DNA of 51,424 bases from Ligilactobacillus agilis DSM 20509 (GCF_001436215.1 NZ_AYYP01000063.1:47215-98638); one strand, 5' to 3'; counted from the first letter of the stretch, positions 32,597-40,275 are shown. Made by a program: numbers and translations. The notes: generated from the sequence alone by a model not told the origin.

Positions 32597-33592
32597 TCAC
32601 CCCACATTCTTACTTAATTCTTCGTTGATGGCGGCCTCAATCTTGCGGGCCCCATACTTGGTGTATTCCCACCGAAGCCGGCCGTATTCGTCGAAGGTCT
32701 TACGACAGAAGATATTTTGATCGTTGAAAATTGGCTTTAAGTGTTCCCGGTTAGCAAGCTCGCCAATAATCTTGACCCATTCGTTAGGCAGGCGTAGCTG
32801 CCAGGCGATTTCACTAGCTGAGAAGTAAGGCCCGTCATACTCGATTTCAGGTTCACTCAAAGCGACTTCCTCGGCCAGCTGTGTATTTGTCTTAATTCCT
32901 TCTTCCGCCAAGAGGTCACGAATAAAGCGCTCACCTTTGGCCGTCCATTTGAGCGTCTTACGAATTGTCCGCTCGTTTGGAGCGTATTCCTCGTAATCTG
33001 CTAACCCTAGCCCGGCATAGTTAGCATAGAGCACCCACGCTTTCTTCTTGCCAGACTCTTTATAAATCACCCCCTTAGCATGGAGAAACTTGTTTAATTC
33101 AACCGCCGACATGCCATATTGCTTAGCAATCAAGGTGGTTGTGATAAGCCCCTTGTTGCTAAGGAACTCATCGTAATAATCCACCTTGGGTTGATTAGCT
33201 TCGTTAATTTCAACCTGCTCTGCTAGCTGCAACAGAGCTTCATGGTAATTCTGCGGCAGCTTGAACGGTGTAGCTTGCTGTTCTTTATAAGCTTTTTCAA
33301 CTTCGATGAAGTACTGACGAGCCTGCTTTCCCTTTTCTGTTCTCTGAATCATCGAAATCTCTTTAGCCATGTCTAACGTCAAGGCGTGGTCTGTTCTTGG
33401 ACGGCCACCTAGTTTTTCCGTTTTTTCGGAAAAACTTATAAAATCAACGTTTTCGGTAAATCCGTATTCCACCATTCGATTAAACCATTGTGTATATTTT
33501 TCATTGACTTCTAAGAACTCATGTAAATCCCTACCGCTCACAACTGATTTACCATCGTTATCTTTAGTAACTCTGATTAATTCGTTCATCAT
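32597..33592 (-). CDS. AntA-type antirepressor with C-terminal KilAC-like domain
   Basis: A 331-residue protein. Residues about 12-85 match AntA/AntB antirepressors (GRDLHEFLEVNEKYTQWFNR; TDHALTLDMAKEISMIQRTE). Residues about 120-185 and 250-325 hold winged-helix segments of the KilAC type (TTTLIAKQYGMSAVELNKFL; WEYTKYGARKIEAAINEEL). Such proteins disable the prophage repressor during induction. It follows two XRE genes on the same strand, so they probably form the early control operon. Confidence 0.85.
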   Translation of the reverse strand: MMNELIRVTKDNDGKSVVSGRDLHEFLEVNEKYTQWFNRMVEYGFTENVDFISFSEKTEKLGGRPRTDHALTLDMAKEISMIQRTEKGKQARQYFIEVEKAYKEQQATPFKLPQNYHEALLQLAEQVEINEANQPKVDYYDEFLSNKGLITTTLIAKQYGMSAVELNKFLHAKGVIYKESGKKKAWVLYANYAGLGLADYEEYAPNERTIRKTLKWTAKGERFIRDLLAEEGIKTNTQLAEEVALSEPEIEYDGPYFSASEIAWQLRLPNEWVKIIGELANREHLKPIFNDQNIFCRKTFDEYGRLRWEYTKYGARKIEAAINEELSKNVG

Positions 33593-33653
33593 CTTTATTC
33601 CTTTCTTTAAACAACTTAAAAACGTTAATAATATACAAAATCAACTAGTTTAA

Positions 33654-33860
33654 CTATTTTATGTAGTTAAAAGCTGTAAAAAAAATCTCTTCCTTAGGAA
33701 CGTGGAAGAAATCCTCTACCTTCTGCATCATTGCAGGTCTAGGGTTAACCCGACCTGTTTCCCATGCTGAAATGACCTTCTGTGTTGTCCCCAGAGCCTC
33801 AGCTAATTCTGCTTGTGTTAAATCATGTTCGGCTCTCAGAACTTTTAACCTCGTTGTCAT
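33654..33860 (-). CDS. XRE-family regulator (Cro-like)
   Basis: A 68-residue helix-turn-helix protein (LTQAELAEALGTTQKVISAWETGR). It has no C-terminal dimer or protease domain, so it looks like Cro. Its ATG directly follows the stop of the second XRE gene. Confidence 0.8.
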   Translation of the reverse strand: MTTRLKVLRAEHDLTQAELAEALGTTQKVISAWETGRVNPRPAMMQKVEDFFHVPKEEIFFTAFNYIK

Positions 33861-34052
33861 CTAATCATCTCTCTTTCTAAAGTAATCCAAGCTGACGTCC
33901 AAGGCGTCCGCTATTTTAATCATGTTTTTAAATGAAGGCTCAGCGCCATCCTTATAACTTTGTAACGTTGTTTGTCTAATTCCTGTTAATTTGCTCAATT
34001 TGTATCTTGACATCTTTTTAGCTTTAAGTAGCTCTTCAAGTTGATTCCACAT
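33861..34052 (-). CDS. XRE-family regulator
   Basis: A 63-residue helix-turn-helix protein (MSRYKLSKLTGIRQTTLQSY; MIKIADALDVSLDYF). It is diverged from the CI-like protein at 35677 and may belong to a second switch. A plus-strand promoter lies upstream, back to back with it, so it may control the accessory gene at 34180 as well. Confidence 0.78.
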   Translation of the reverse strand: MWNQLEELLKAKKMSRYKLSKLTGIRQTTLQSYKDGAEPSFKNMIKIADALDVSLDYFRKRDD

Positions 34053-34085
34053 AAGTACACCCCACTATATATAGCATTTCAAACA

Positions 34086-34114
34086 TTGATTACTACAATA
34101 TATCGTAATATAAT
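34086..34114 (+). promoter_or_regulatory. promoter of accessory gene
   Basis: TTGATT and TATAAT are separated by 17 bases on the plus strand. The leader after it contains GCAAATAA/TTATTTGC arms around 34122-34155. The gene therefore has its own promoter, opposite to the early operon, as expected of a gene expressed in the lysogen. Confidence 0.65.
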
Positions 34115-34179
34115 AATGCTAGCAAATAAGCAGCCTCCTAAAAATGTTTATTTGCCAATATTTTGAAAGAAGGTATATT

Positions 34180-34845
34180 ATGAACTCCCAAAAAGAGGTT
34201 AGTGTTAGTTTCGTTCGTCCAATTGACCCTAAAGATGGTTATAACCCTGAACATTTCGAATATATAGAGAAAAAACTATCTAAAGAAATAGAAGATATTG
34301 AGAATAGTTCTTATTCTTTCGTGTGCAACGGACTAGTGAGTGATTCAACTGGTGTATCTAGCATCACAAGAACAATTATTAAAAAAATATTCAACGCTGA
34401 TATTGTAATTGTTGACATTTCTACACTAAATCCTAATGTTATGTTTGAACTAGGATTAAGGCTTAGCCTTCCTAAAATGACAATTATTATTAAAGACGAT
34501 GAAACAACTCTTCCTTTCGATATTAAAGATTTCTATATTCTTAGCTATCCACATTCTTTATCTGGAATCGATTTAGACAAATTTGTAAGTGATTTTAAAG
34601 TTCGTTTTGTTAAAACTTGGACAGATTTTAATACTACCGATGGAGAAAACACATTTATTCATTCTTTTTACGGTAGTAATCTTATAAGTCCTGAAATTAA
34701 TACCCAAAATTTAAATGAAGCTATCGATAAACTAGGAAATATGATTGACCTCATGCAACATAAATATATTGCTTATGATCCACGAGACAGATGGGATAGT
34801 TTCGACTTTGAACATGACGTTTCTTCTCCGGTTCCTCTAGATTGA
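34180..34845 (+). CDS. accessory protein with nucleoside-deoxyribosyltransferase/TIR-like fold
   Basis: A 221-residue protein on the strand opposite to its neighbours, with its own promoter and terminator. Residues about 55-100 show NADIVIVDISTLNPNVMFELGLRLSLPKMTIII, given as DIVIVDIS, NPNVMFELG and SLPKMTIII: the Rossmann-like core of nucleoside 2-deoxyribosyltransferase-like and TIR-like domains, where the glutamate in FELG is usually catalytic. In bacteria such domains often act in anti-phage defence or degrade nucleotides. The C-terminal part matches nothing I know. ATG is chosen because GAAGG is six bases upstream. Likely a lysogenic conversion gene. Confidence 0.6.
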   Translation: MNSQKEVSVSFVRPIDPKDGYNPEHFEYIEKKLSKEIEDIENSSYSFVCNGLVSDSTGVSSITRTIIKKIFNADIVIVDISTLNPNVMFELGLRLSLPKMTIIIKDDETTLPFDIKDFYILSYPHSLSGIDLDKFVSDFKVRFVKTWTDFNTTDGENTFIHSFYGSNLISPEINTQNLNEAIDKLGNMIDLMQHKYIAYDPRDRWDSFDFEHDVSSPVPLD

Positions 34846-34851
34846 TAACTT

Positions 34852-35082
34852 TTAAGAAGTACTATTTTTCAGTACTTCTTTTATTTCTTCAGCTAACTCA
34901 AATATTTTTTTCTCATTTTCAGCTATTTTTGCTTTTTCAAGCGCAATCTTAGTTTCAAAATTATAAGTAGCCCATTCCCAAATAACTTTATTTTCGGGAT
35001 GTTTAATTAAATCCTCATCACGTTTATCCTCTATCTGCTTTAAAACATGCTCTAAATTATCAAGCAACACATACGTTTTCAT
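34852..35082 (-). CDS. hypothetical coiled-coil protein
   Basis: A 76-residue acidic helical protein (LLDNLEHVLKQIEDKRDEDL; ALEKAKIAENEKKIFELAEE). It is transcribed leftward after the small hydrophobic peptides and converges on the accessory gene. Ribosome site AAAGGA. Function unknown. Confidence 0.6.
   Translation of the reverse strand: MKTYVLLDNLEHVLKQIEDKRDEDLIKHPENKVIWEWATYNFETKIALEKAKIAENEKKIFELAEEIKEVLKNSTS
34854..34886 (+). terminator. terminator of accessory gene
   Basis: AAGAAGTACT and AGTACTTCTT form a ten-base-pair stem followed by TTATTT on the plus strand. It overlaps the 3' end of the convergent minus-strand gene. Confidence 0.8.
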
Positions 35083-35192
35083 TTTGTATTATCCTTTCTA
35101 TTTAATCAGTTCCAATCCTCCTAATATATACTCATTGATGGCCAATGACCGCTTCAGATATTTATCTATCTCCACTCAAGGAGACGGAAAAT

Positions 35193-35279
35193 TTATATAC
35201 CCAGGAAATCCAATAAAACTAAGATGAAAATTCCGATTGTTACCCAGAAACTTATCTTCTCTCTCGTTTCTTTTTTCAT
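35193..35279 (-). CDS. tiny single-TM peptide
   Basis: A 28-residue frame: a charged start (KKETREK) and one membrane span (WVTIGIFILVLLDFLGI). It resembles the peptide at 35350-35469 (ETIKFYIGVGTFIILIIDKI), so the two look like paralogues. Size and form recall membrane toxins of type I systems or holin-like toxins, but no family match can be claimed. The ribosome site (AAAGGAA) is twelve bases away and weak. Confidence 0.4.
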   Translation of the reverse strand: MKKETREKISFWVTIGIFILVLLDFLGI

Positions 35280-35280
35280 G

Positions 35281-35349
35281 TTGTTTGTCAGTTCCTTTCA
35301 AGGTATACTAAAGCCTAGGGGATTGCTCCCCTGACTTCAGTATTTTTGG
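35281..35349 (+). promoter_or_regulatory. plus-strand promoter-like site and terminator hairpin between tiny peptide genes
   Basis: TTGTTT and TATACT are 17 bases apart (35281-35309) on the plus strand. AGGGGA/TCCCCT with a four-base loop (35317-35332) is nested in ATACTAAAG/CTTCAGTAT (35305-35343) and followed by five T. The T-run is only on the plus strand, so the signal ends rightward transcripts running against the peptide genes. Confidence 0.4.
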
Positions 35350-35469
35350 TTAGAACCAAGATAAGATTTTATCAATGATTAGAATGATAAATGTTCCGAC
35401 TCCAATATAGAACTTTATCGTTTCTCTTCTTTGTTCCTTATCTTGGTTCTTTTTTTCTGACCTTTTCAA
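35350..35469 (-). CDS. tiny single-TM peptide, type I toxin-like
   Basis: A 39-residue frame from TTG with AAGGAG eight bases upstream and a good minus-strand promoter (TTGAAA-17-TATTAT). It has a charged N-terminal half (KRSEKKNQDKEQRRE) and a membrane span (FYIGVGTFIILIIDKIL) ending SWF. Its mRNA carries a perfect 14-base inverted repeat (35352-35365 with 35437-35450) bracketing the membrane-span codons. It is the first gene leftward from the immunity operator. A toxin role is inference. Confidence 0.5.
   Translation of the reverse strand: MKRSEKKNQDKEQRRETIKFYIGVGTFIILIIDKILSWF
35352..35450. repeat. 14-base inverted repeat spanning the tiny gene
   Basis: AGAACCAAGATAAG (35352-35365) is the exact reverse complement of CTTATCTTGGTTCT (35437-35450). 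The plus-strand copy on the right is followed by seven T. It lets either transcript fold back over about 70 bases. Confidence 0.7.
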
Positions 35470-35520
35470 GAACCGTTCTCCTTTCCTCATTTGTTAAGGC
35501 CTCATCAACCTTATGTGTAT

Positions 35521-35549
35521 ATAATATACTATTTTTTGTTGTATTTCAA
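35521..35549 (-). promoter_or_regulatory. leftward promoter of the immunity region
   Basis: On the minus strand TTGAAA and TATTAT are 17 bases apart; transcription would begin near 35513 toward the tiny peptide genes. Confidence 0.6.
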
Positions 35550-35593
35550 TACTTTTTTAATTTTTTGTTGTTCAAATATCTACATTTTGTTGT
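35534..35593. promoter_or_regulatory. three TTTTGTTGT direct repeats, candidate operators
   Basis: TTTTGTTGT occurs at 35534, 35563 and 35585, between the leftward promoter and the rightward promoter of the repressor gene. Position and repetition suggest repressor binding sites. Confidence 0.5.
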
Positions 35594-35614
35594 TAGCTCT
35601 ATTAAAAGTGGTAT

Positions 35615-35643
35615 TTGACCCCAAAAAAGTAATATAATATAAC
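35615..35643 (+). promoter_or_regulatory. promoter of CI-like repressor gene
   Basis: TTGACC and TATAAC are 17 bases apart on the plus strand, about 30 bases before the repressor's ribosome site. A perfect TATAAT overlaps at 35633 but lacks a well placed -35. Confidence 0.5.
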
Positions 35644-35676
35644 TATAAAATCAATTCAATTAGGATGGTGATACTT

Positions 35677-36012
35677 ATGCCTACAAAAGATGCTGGATTA
35701 TTAGGATTAAGAATTAAGGAACTAAGAAAAGAAAAAGGGTTACGACAATCTGAACTAGCAACTACTCTTCATGTTTCACAGCAAGCTGTGGGTTCTTGGG
35801 AAACGGGAAGAACTGTTCCTGGAGCTGATACATTAAATGTTCTCGCCGACTACTTCAACGTCACGACTGACTACCTGCTGGGGCGGCCGGAGAAGAAGAA
35901 GGAAAAGCAGAATGTCGAATTAACGGACGATGATATTATCATGACCTACCAAGGTAAGGAACTCTCGGACGAAGATAGAGAAATTATTAAACGCTTGATG
36001 AACGGGAAATAG
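35677..36012 (+). CDS. CI-like XRE repressor
   Basis: A 111-residue repressor. Residues about 8-65 are a helix-turn-helix domain (LRQSELATTLHVSQQAVGSWETG) with a typical YLLGRP end; the C-terminal part (about 68-111) is charged and short, with no LexA-type protease domain. Cleavage by the ImmA protease encoded next is the likely inactivation route. The ATG with GGATGGTGAT upstream is used rather than an ATG inside that site. Confidence 0.82.
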   Translation: MPTKDAGLLGLRIKELRKEKGLRQSELATTLHVSQQAVGSWETGRTVPGADTLNVLADYFNVTTDYLLGRPEKKKEKQNVELTDDDIIMTYQGKELSDEDREIIKRLMNGK

Positions 36013-36429
36013 GTGATTTGTTTGGACGAACTAATTAGATGGTTACTTAATTATGCCTTTGACAAGGGTATTAACTACATAATTACGGACCAGCTCGATG
36101 AGGATATCCCTTCTTGCGCAATTCCAAATAAAAGCACAATCATCATAAACAGCAAATATGGTAAGCCTACCGAACTCCCCTTCACAATCGCACACGAAAT
36201 AGGCCACGTCTTGAACGGTGAAGCTGACGTACTTTATTTTTCAGGTTTTAACAACCATTCAAAAATTGAGATGCGCGCTAATCGTCGGGCCGTGAAATTG
36301 CTGCTTGAATATTGTAACTGTCATGATCTATCGCTTGAACCGGCTAAATTTGCGGAAACCTTTGGCATCCCTAGTAGCTTTGAGGATATGGTTAAGGAAG
36401 AAAGCGCCAGGTATTATCTGGGACGATAA
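36013..36429 (+). CDS. immA: ImmA/IrrE-family metallopeptidase
   Basis: A 138-residue zinc protease with HEIGH (residues about 58-62) inside PFTIAHEIGHVLNGE, and a downstream EMRANRRAVKLLL helix that supplies the third ligand. It should cut the CI-like repressor after DNA damage, as in ICEBs1. The start is GTG right after the repressor stop; a TTG nine bases later is also possible. The remnant of a second such gene lies at 36966-37148. Confidence 0.82.
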   Translation: MICLDELIRWLLNYAFDKGINYIITDQLDEDIPSCAIPNKSTIIINSKYGKPTELPFTIAHEIGHVLNGEADVLYFSGFNNHSKIEMRANRRAVKLLLEYCNCHDLSLEPAKFAETFGIPSSFEDMVKEESARYYLGR

Positions 36430-36489
36430 TTTTAAGGTCGTTGGTGTGGTCGTGATTTAACATTATTTTTATAGAAAGAAGATGTAATT

Positions 36490-36966
36490 ATGGCTAAGTA
36501 CTGCCTAGAATGTAATACTAAGTTAAATTTATTTAAGTTTCCAGTAAAGTTCAAAGATGGTTCAGTATGTAATTCATGTGCTAAGAAGTACGACTTCCCA
36601 GGGGTAAGTGAAATAACTATTGAAATGCAAATAAACGCTAAATCTGTAACTTGGGAGCATTACAAGAGCCATCCAGAACTTATTAAAGAATGGAAGCAAG
36701 AGGCACAAGAAAGAAAGGCTGAAATTGAAGCTAGAAAGGAAGAAGCTAGACTAGCTAAAGAAGAAAAAAATCGTTTAAGATGTCCTAAATGCGGTTCAAC
36801 TAACATTCAGGTCCTAGGCAAGCAAAAGAAAGGTTTCTCCGCATCAAAAGCTGTCGGTGGTGCACTTTTAACTGGTGGTGTTGGCACTCTAGCAGGATTT
36901 GCAGGCAAAGACGGAAAGAAAGTAGAATTTGTTTGCATGAGTTGTGGCAGAAAATTTAAGAAATAG
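36490..36966 (+). CDS. double zinc-ribbon protein (DUF4428-like)
   Basis: A 158-residue protein. Residues 1-30 are a zinc ribbon (CLECNTKLNLFKFPVKFKDG, then CNSC). The middle is a charged helix. The C-terminus has a second ribbon (CPKCGSTNIQVLG ... CMSCGRKF) interrupted by a glycine-rich hydrophobic segment (KAVGGALLTGGVGTLAGFAG). It lies between the intact immA and an immA remnant, so it was probably inserted there. Function unknown. Confidence 0.6.
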   Translation: MAKYCLECNTKLNLFKFPVKFKDGSVCNSCAKKYDFPGVSEITIEMQINAKSVTWEHYKSHPELIKEWKQEAQERKAEIEARKEEARLAKEEKNRLRCPKCGSTNIQVLGKQKKGFSASKAVGGALLTGGVGTLAGFAGKDGKKVEFVCMSCGRKFKK

Positions 36967-37148
36967 AAAAATATGCTTTACACGCCCAAATGGAGGCGGA
37001 TGCAAACAAATTTATGCTCAAAGAAGAAGTTGAGTCATACTTAGCCGAACACGGCAAAGACGGATTTAGTGCGGTTAAATTTCTAGAAAGATACAATCTG
37101 CCCTTGAACTATGAACGGCTTGTCTTGGATGTTGTTGCTGGGATGTAA
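36966..37148 (+). pseudogene. remnant of a second ImmA-type gene (C-terminal end)
   Basis: A 60-codon open stretch without a start: EKYALHAQMEADANKFMLKE, then FSAVKFLERYNLPLNYERLV, ending VVAGM and stop. It has the composition of the C-terminal part of phage ImmA-like proteins (the EADANKFML helix, then a short HTH-like end). No N-terminal HExxH part precedes it. The upstream 158-residue gene directly abuts it. Confidence 0.6.
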
Positions 37149-37192
37149 GAAAATTATTTATTTTAGTCAAAAATTAATGTGGGGTAATATAT

Positions 37193-37651
37193 TTGAATAA
37201 ATACGACTTAACTAATTTAAGCAAATCGGAAGTTATGGAGCTTATAGAATATGAAAAAAATCCAGAAAATTTAATGCAGTATCACGAAATACATGAACAA
37301 ATAATTTCTACTCTAGTATTTAAGGCAAATACATACCGTTGTAAAGTCAAAGACGCTTATAACGATATACTATATATTTTAAATATTCATACAACCCCTA
37401 TAAGTACTAGATTTTCTATTGGACTACGGTTTACAGGGATCAATAAACACCTACTCCGTTTAGATTTTGGAGATACATTAAGGCATACTAATAATCGAGG
37501 GGAAGCTGATGAATATATTGTTTATGGTTCTCATGCACATTTCAATTCGTCAGATGATAAATATTCAAATAAAAATGTTATCCCTATAGATAAATTATCT
37601 GAGTTTAAAAATTTAAAGTTACTTTATGATGTACTTTGGGAATATATATAA
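37193..37651 (+). CDS. DUF6978-like protein
   Basis: A 152-residue protein from a TTG start with GGGG upstream. It has a helical N-terminus (LSKSEVMELIEYEKNPENL) and a beta-rich core (FSIGLRFTGINKHLLRLDFG; EYIVYGSHAHFN). It resembles proteins that precede DUF1828/1829 genes in lactobacilli and other Firmicutes. It is AT-rich relative to the structural genes and is probably accessory. Function unknown; see the paired gene. Confidence 0.5.
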   Translation: MNKYDLTNLSKSEVMELIEYEKNPENLMQYHEIHEQIISTLVFKANTYRCKVKDAYNDILYILNIHTTPISTRFSIGLRFTGINKHLLRLDFGDTLRHTNNRGEADEYIVYGSHAHFNSSDDKYSNKNVIPIDKLSEFKNLKLLYDVLWEYI

Positions 37652-37682
37652 TATACTAATATAAAAGAAGGGACTGATATAG

Positions 37683-38468
37683 ATGGCACAGGCTGAATTT
37701 CTGAAAAATAATTACATCAACTGGTTAAAAGAAAAATTAGTCTTTACGGATGTTGAAAACGGATATGTTTCTATCAGCACTCCTTTTATAGATAGTAATT
37801 ACGATAATATAGAGTTATTTGCACGTTTTATTTCTAAAGACAAAATTGAAATTACTGATTTTGGAGAAACTTTATTCAATCTCGAAGAATCAGGTTTAAA
37901 AATAAATAAACGTTCCAAAACTATATACCGGTTATTTGAAGGTATATTAAATGACTTTGGCATTATGTACAATAAAGAAAATCAATCTCTTAGTATAACA
38001 ACAGATGTACAGCGTTTTCCAACTGCTAAAAATAGATTATTACAAGCTGTCATGCGTGTTAATGATTTGCTCTATCTTAATAAGGAAAATGTTAGTTCAA
38101 CATTTAACGATATTATGACTGACTTTCTTATTAAAAGCAAAATATTATTCTCACCTAACATTGAAATTGTCGGTCAGAATGGCATATCTTCTCATTTTGA
38201 CTTCTCTATTCCACTACCAGAGGGTAAAGAACGTCTAATCAAAACTGCTGCTCGGCCTAATGATATTAACCAAGCAAAAATATTTAACTTTGATGTTAGG
38301 GAAACTGCAAATAGTAGGGACGCTAAATATGTACTATTACTCAATGATTCTAATAATCCTATTGGAGGTAATATGAACACAAATGCTTTGGTAGGACTAG
38401 ACAAACATCTAGCAGAAGTTAAAGGATTCGAAGAAATTCAAAAAAAGCCTAATTTATTAGCTTCTTAA
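37683..38468 (+). CDS. DUF1828/DUF1829 protein
   Basis: A 261-residue protein. The N-terminal half matches DUF1828: VENGYVSISTPFIDSNYDNI, KIEITDFGETLFNLEESGLK and LFEGILNDFGI. The C-terminal half (about 130-255) matches DUF1829: FSPNIEIVGQNGISSHFDF and ALVGLDKHLAEVKGFEEI. It follows the DUF6978-like gene by 31 bases, so they likely form a two-gene cassette between immunity region and integrase, a usual place for defence or conversion genes. Role unknown. Confidence 0.68.
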   Translation: MAQAEFLKNNYINWLKEKLVFTDVENGYVSISTPFIDSNYDNIELFARFISKDKIEITDFGETLFNLEESGLKINKRSKTIYRLFEGILNDFGIMYNKENQSLSITTDVQRFPTAKNRLLQAVMRVNDLLYLNKENVSSTFNDIMTDFLIKSKILFSPNIEIVGQNGISSHFDFSIPLPEGKERLIKTAARPNDINQAKIFNFDVRETANSRDAKYVLLLNDSNNPIGGNMNTNALVGLDKHLAEVKGFEEIQKKPNLLAS

Positions 38469-38611
38469 ATAAAAAACGCAAGCATAAGCATTTTAGCTTA
38501 TCTTAGTTGGACTTACTATCCATACCCGCTACTTTTGTTATAAACATTAGCATTAATATTTTCAATACACAATTATCATAACAATGTTATATAAAACGAA
38601 TATACAAACTT

Positions 38612-38634
38612 AAGCCCGTCAAATGGCGGGTTTA
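38612..38634 (+). terminator. weak terminator before integrase
   Basis: AAGCCCG and CGGGTTT arms around TCAAATGG form a short stem followed by TTT and A. It lies in the 218-base gap between the DUF1829 gene and the integrase, which otherwise shows only AT-rich sequence. Confidence 0.4.
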
Positions 38635-38686
38635 AAAATGCGCCCTAAAGAACATCAGTTTTTATTTATGAAGAAGGAGAATCATC

Positions 38687-39814
38687 ATGGCATCTATAAC
38701 TAAATTAAACGGTAAATGGAGAGTTCGTGTGTCTTGGTATGATGATCAAGGTCAACGACACTTCAAAACTAAGGCAGGTTTTTCAACTAAAATTGAGGCA
38801 AACCAATGGGCAAGAGCGATTGAAGTGCAAAAAAATGACGGCAGCATATCAGATAAAAATATCTCATTAGCGGACTACTACAAAGAATGGTTTCAAACTT
38901 ACAAAGAAAATAAGGTAAGTGATGTCACTGCTAATCGATATAAAATTATCTATAGAGAATTAGTTAAGCATTTTGGAAATACAAAACTCGAAAAAATTAC
39001 TAGACGTAGATATCAGTTATTTATTAACGAATTTGGTTCAACTCATGCACCAGACACTGTTAAAAAAACAAACTCCATTATTCGAGCTTGTGTTAAGTCT
39101 GCTATTATCGATAATCTTATTTCTAAAGATTTTACGCAGAATATCGAACTAATATGGAACGAGGACAAAATGCGTAAGGTTGATTATTTAAACGTAAGCG
39201 AACTACAACGACTAACGCAATACATCCGTGATCATCTTGACCCAAGATACACAAGTTACTATATGATTTATACCGCCATCATGACTGGAGCAAGACTTCA
39301 GGAGATAGCCGGGCTTACATGGGACGATATTAATTTAAACTTTAAAACGATTGATATCAATAAAGCGTGGGACTTTCACAATAAAAAATTCTCACCAACT
39401 AAGAACAAGTCTTCAGTCAGAATTATTCGCATTAACTCTGATTTAGTTGAAGTGTTAAAACAATTAAAGGTTAATCATAATAGAATGGTATTCGCAAATA
39501 GTTTGGATAAGATACCAACTTCTAACGGCTGCAATAAATCGCTGAGGTATGCTCTAAAGCAGCTGAATATAAATAAACCTAGTTACCATTTCCACGCCTT
39601 ACGACACTCTCACGTTGCGCTGTTGTTATATAAGAATATTGATATATTTGCAATTTCTAAAAGATTGGGCCATGCTGATTTAAACACAACAACCAGAGTA
39701 TACGCTTATTTAATTGACGAGTTGAAACAACGTTCTGATCAAGATATCGAAAATGTTTTGAATGATTTAAGCTACGAAAATAATACTACCCATTATAAAG
39801 CCAATGTTGAATAA
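38687..39814 (+). CDS. int: tyrosine-family phage integrase
   Basis: A 375-residue recombinase. Residues 1-60 are an arm-binding domain (NGKWRVRVSWYDDQGQRHFK), about 65-155 the core-binding SAM-like domain, and 170-360 the catalytic domain: GARLQEIAGLTWDDI (first Arg), HALRHSHVALLL (His-x-x-Arg), LGHADLNTTTRVYAYL (His and the nucleophilic Tyr). It inserts and excises the prophage. It is the last phage gene on the right, so attR should lie within the next 460 bases. AGAAGGAG precedes the ATG. Confidence 0.93.
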   Translation: MASITKLNGKWRVRVSWYDDQGQRHFKTKAGFSTKIEANQWARAIEVQKNDGSISDKNISLADYYKEWFQTYKENKVSDVTANRYKIIYRELVKHFGNTKLEKITRRRYQLFINEFGSTHAPDTVKKTNSIIRACVKSAIIDNLISKDFTQNIELIWNEDKMRKVDYLNVSELQRLTQYIRDHLDPRYTSYYMIYTAIMTGARLQEIAGLTWDDINLNFKTIDINKAWDFHNKKFSPTKNKSSVRIIRINSDLVEVLKQLKVNHNRMVFANSLDKIPTSNGCNKSLRYALKQLNINKPSYHFHALRHSHVALLLYKNIDIFAISKRLGHADLNTTTRVYAYLIDELKQRSDQDIENVLNDLSYENNTTHYKANVE

Positions 39815-39966
39815 CGTCATTGTGTGTCACTGAAAATGTCACCAAGTTTAACAAATGCTAGTAATCATTAACAACTAAAATATTTATAAATCAATGTTCA
39901 AGAACTACCAACAACTACCCAAAATCTATAATTACGCCTGCCAGTGGCATAATTTAGTTTTTTTTA

Positions 39967-40013
39967 CCGGTACTAACGGCGATAATCCCCGCTAGTACCG
40001 GCTTTTTATTTTT
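39967..40013 (+). terminator. integrase terminator
   Basis: CCGGTACTA and TAGTACCGG form a nine-base-pair stem; CTTTTTATTTTT follows. Confidence 0.8.
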
Positions 40014-40235
40014 GCTTTGGCACTCAAAAACAATAATTTTAAAAATTCCGCGACGAAATGGCGACGAAATTAAAGTAAGCCACTTATCTCTGTGAGACAT
40101 TAAGGACTAAATATAATTTGTAGGTATCATGTATATTATTTTTCACTACTTCAATCCTAACTTTATGCGAGCCAATTTTGTCTTCAAAATCTAAATGTTG
40201 TCTCGTTGTTGTCCTCATGATGCAATGTCATTTTA

Positions 40236-40275
40236 GGTAAAAAAAAAACGCGCCCCCGCAAGGACGTTGAGTGCC
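40236..40275 (-). terminator. terminator after small hypothetical gene
   Basis: On the minus strand, just past the stop at 40278, a GC-rich imperfect hairpin (AACGTCC with GGGCGCGTT) runs into ten T. Confidence 0.6.

Noticed and set aside
35095-35172. 25-codon GTG frame left of the tiny TM peptides
   Set aside because: It has no ribosome site and no recognisable feature.
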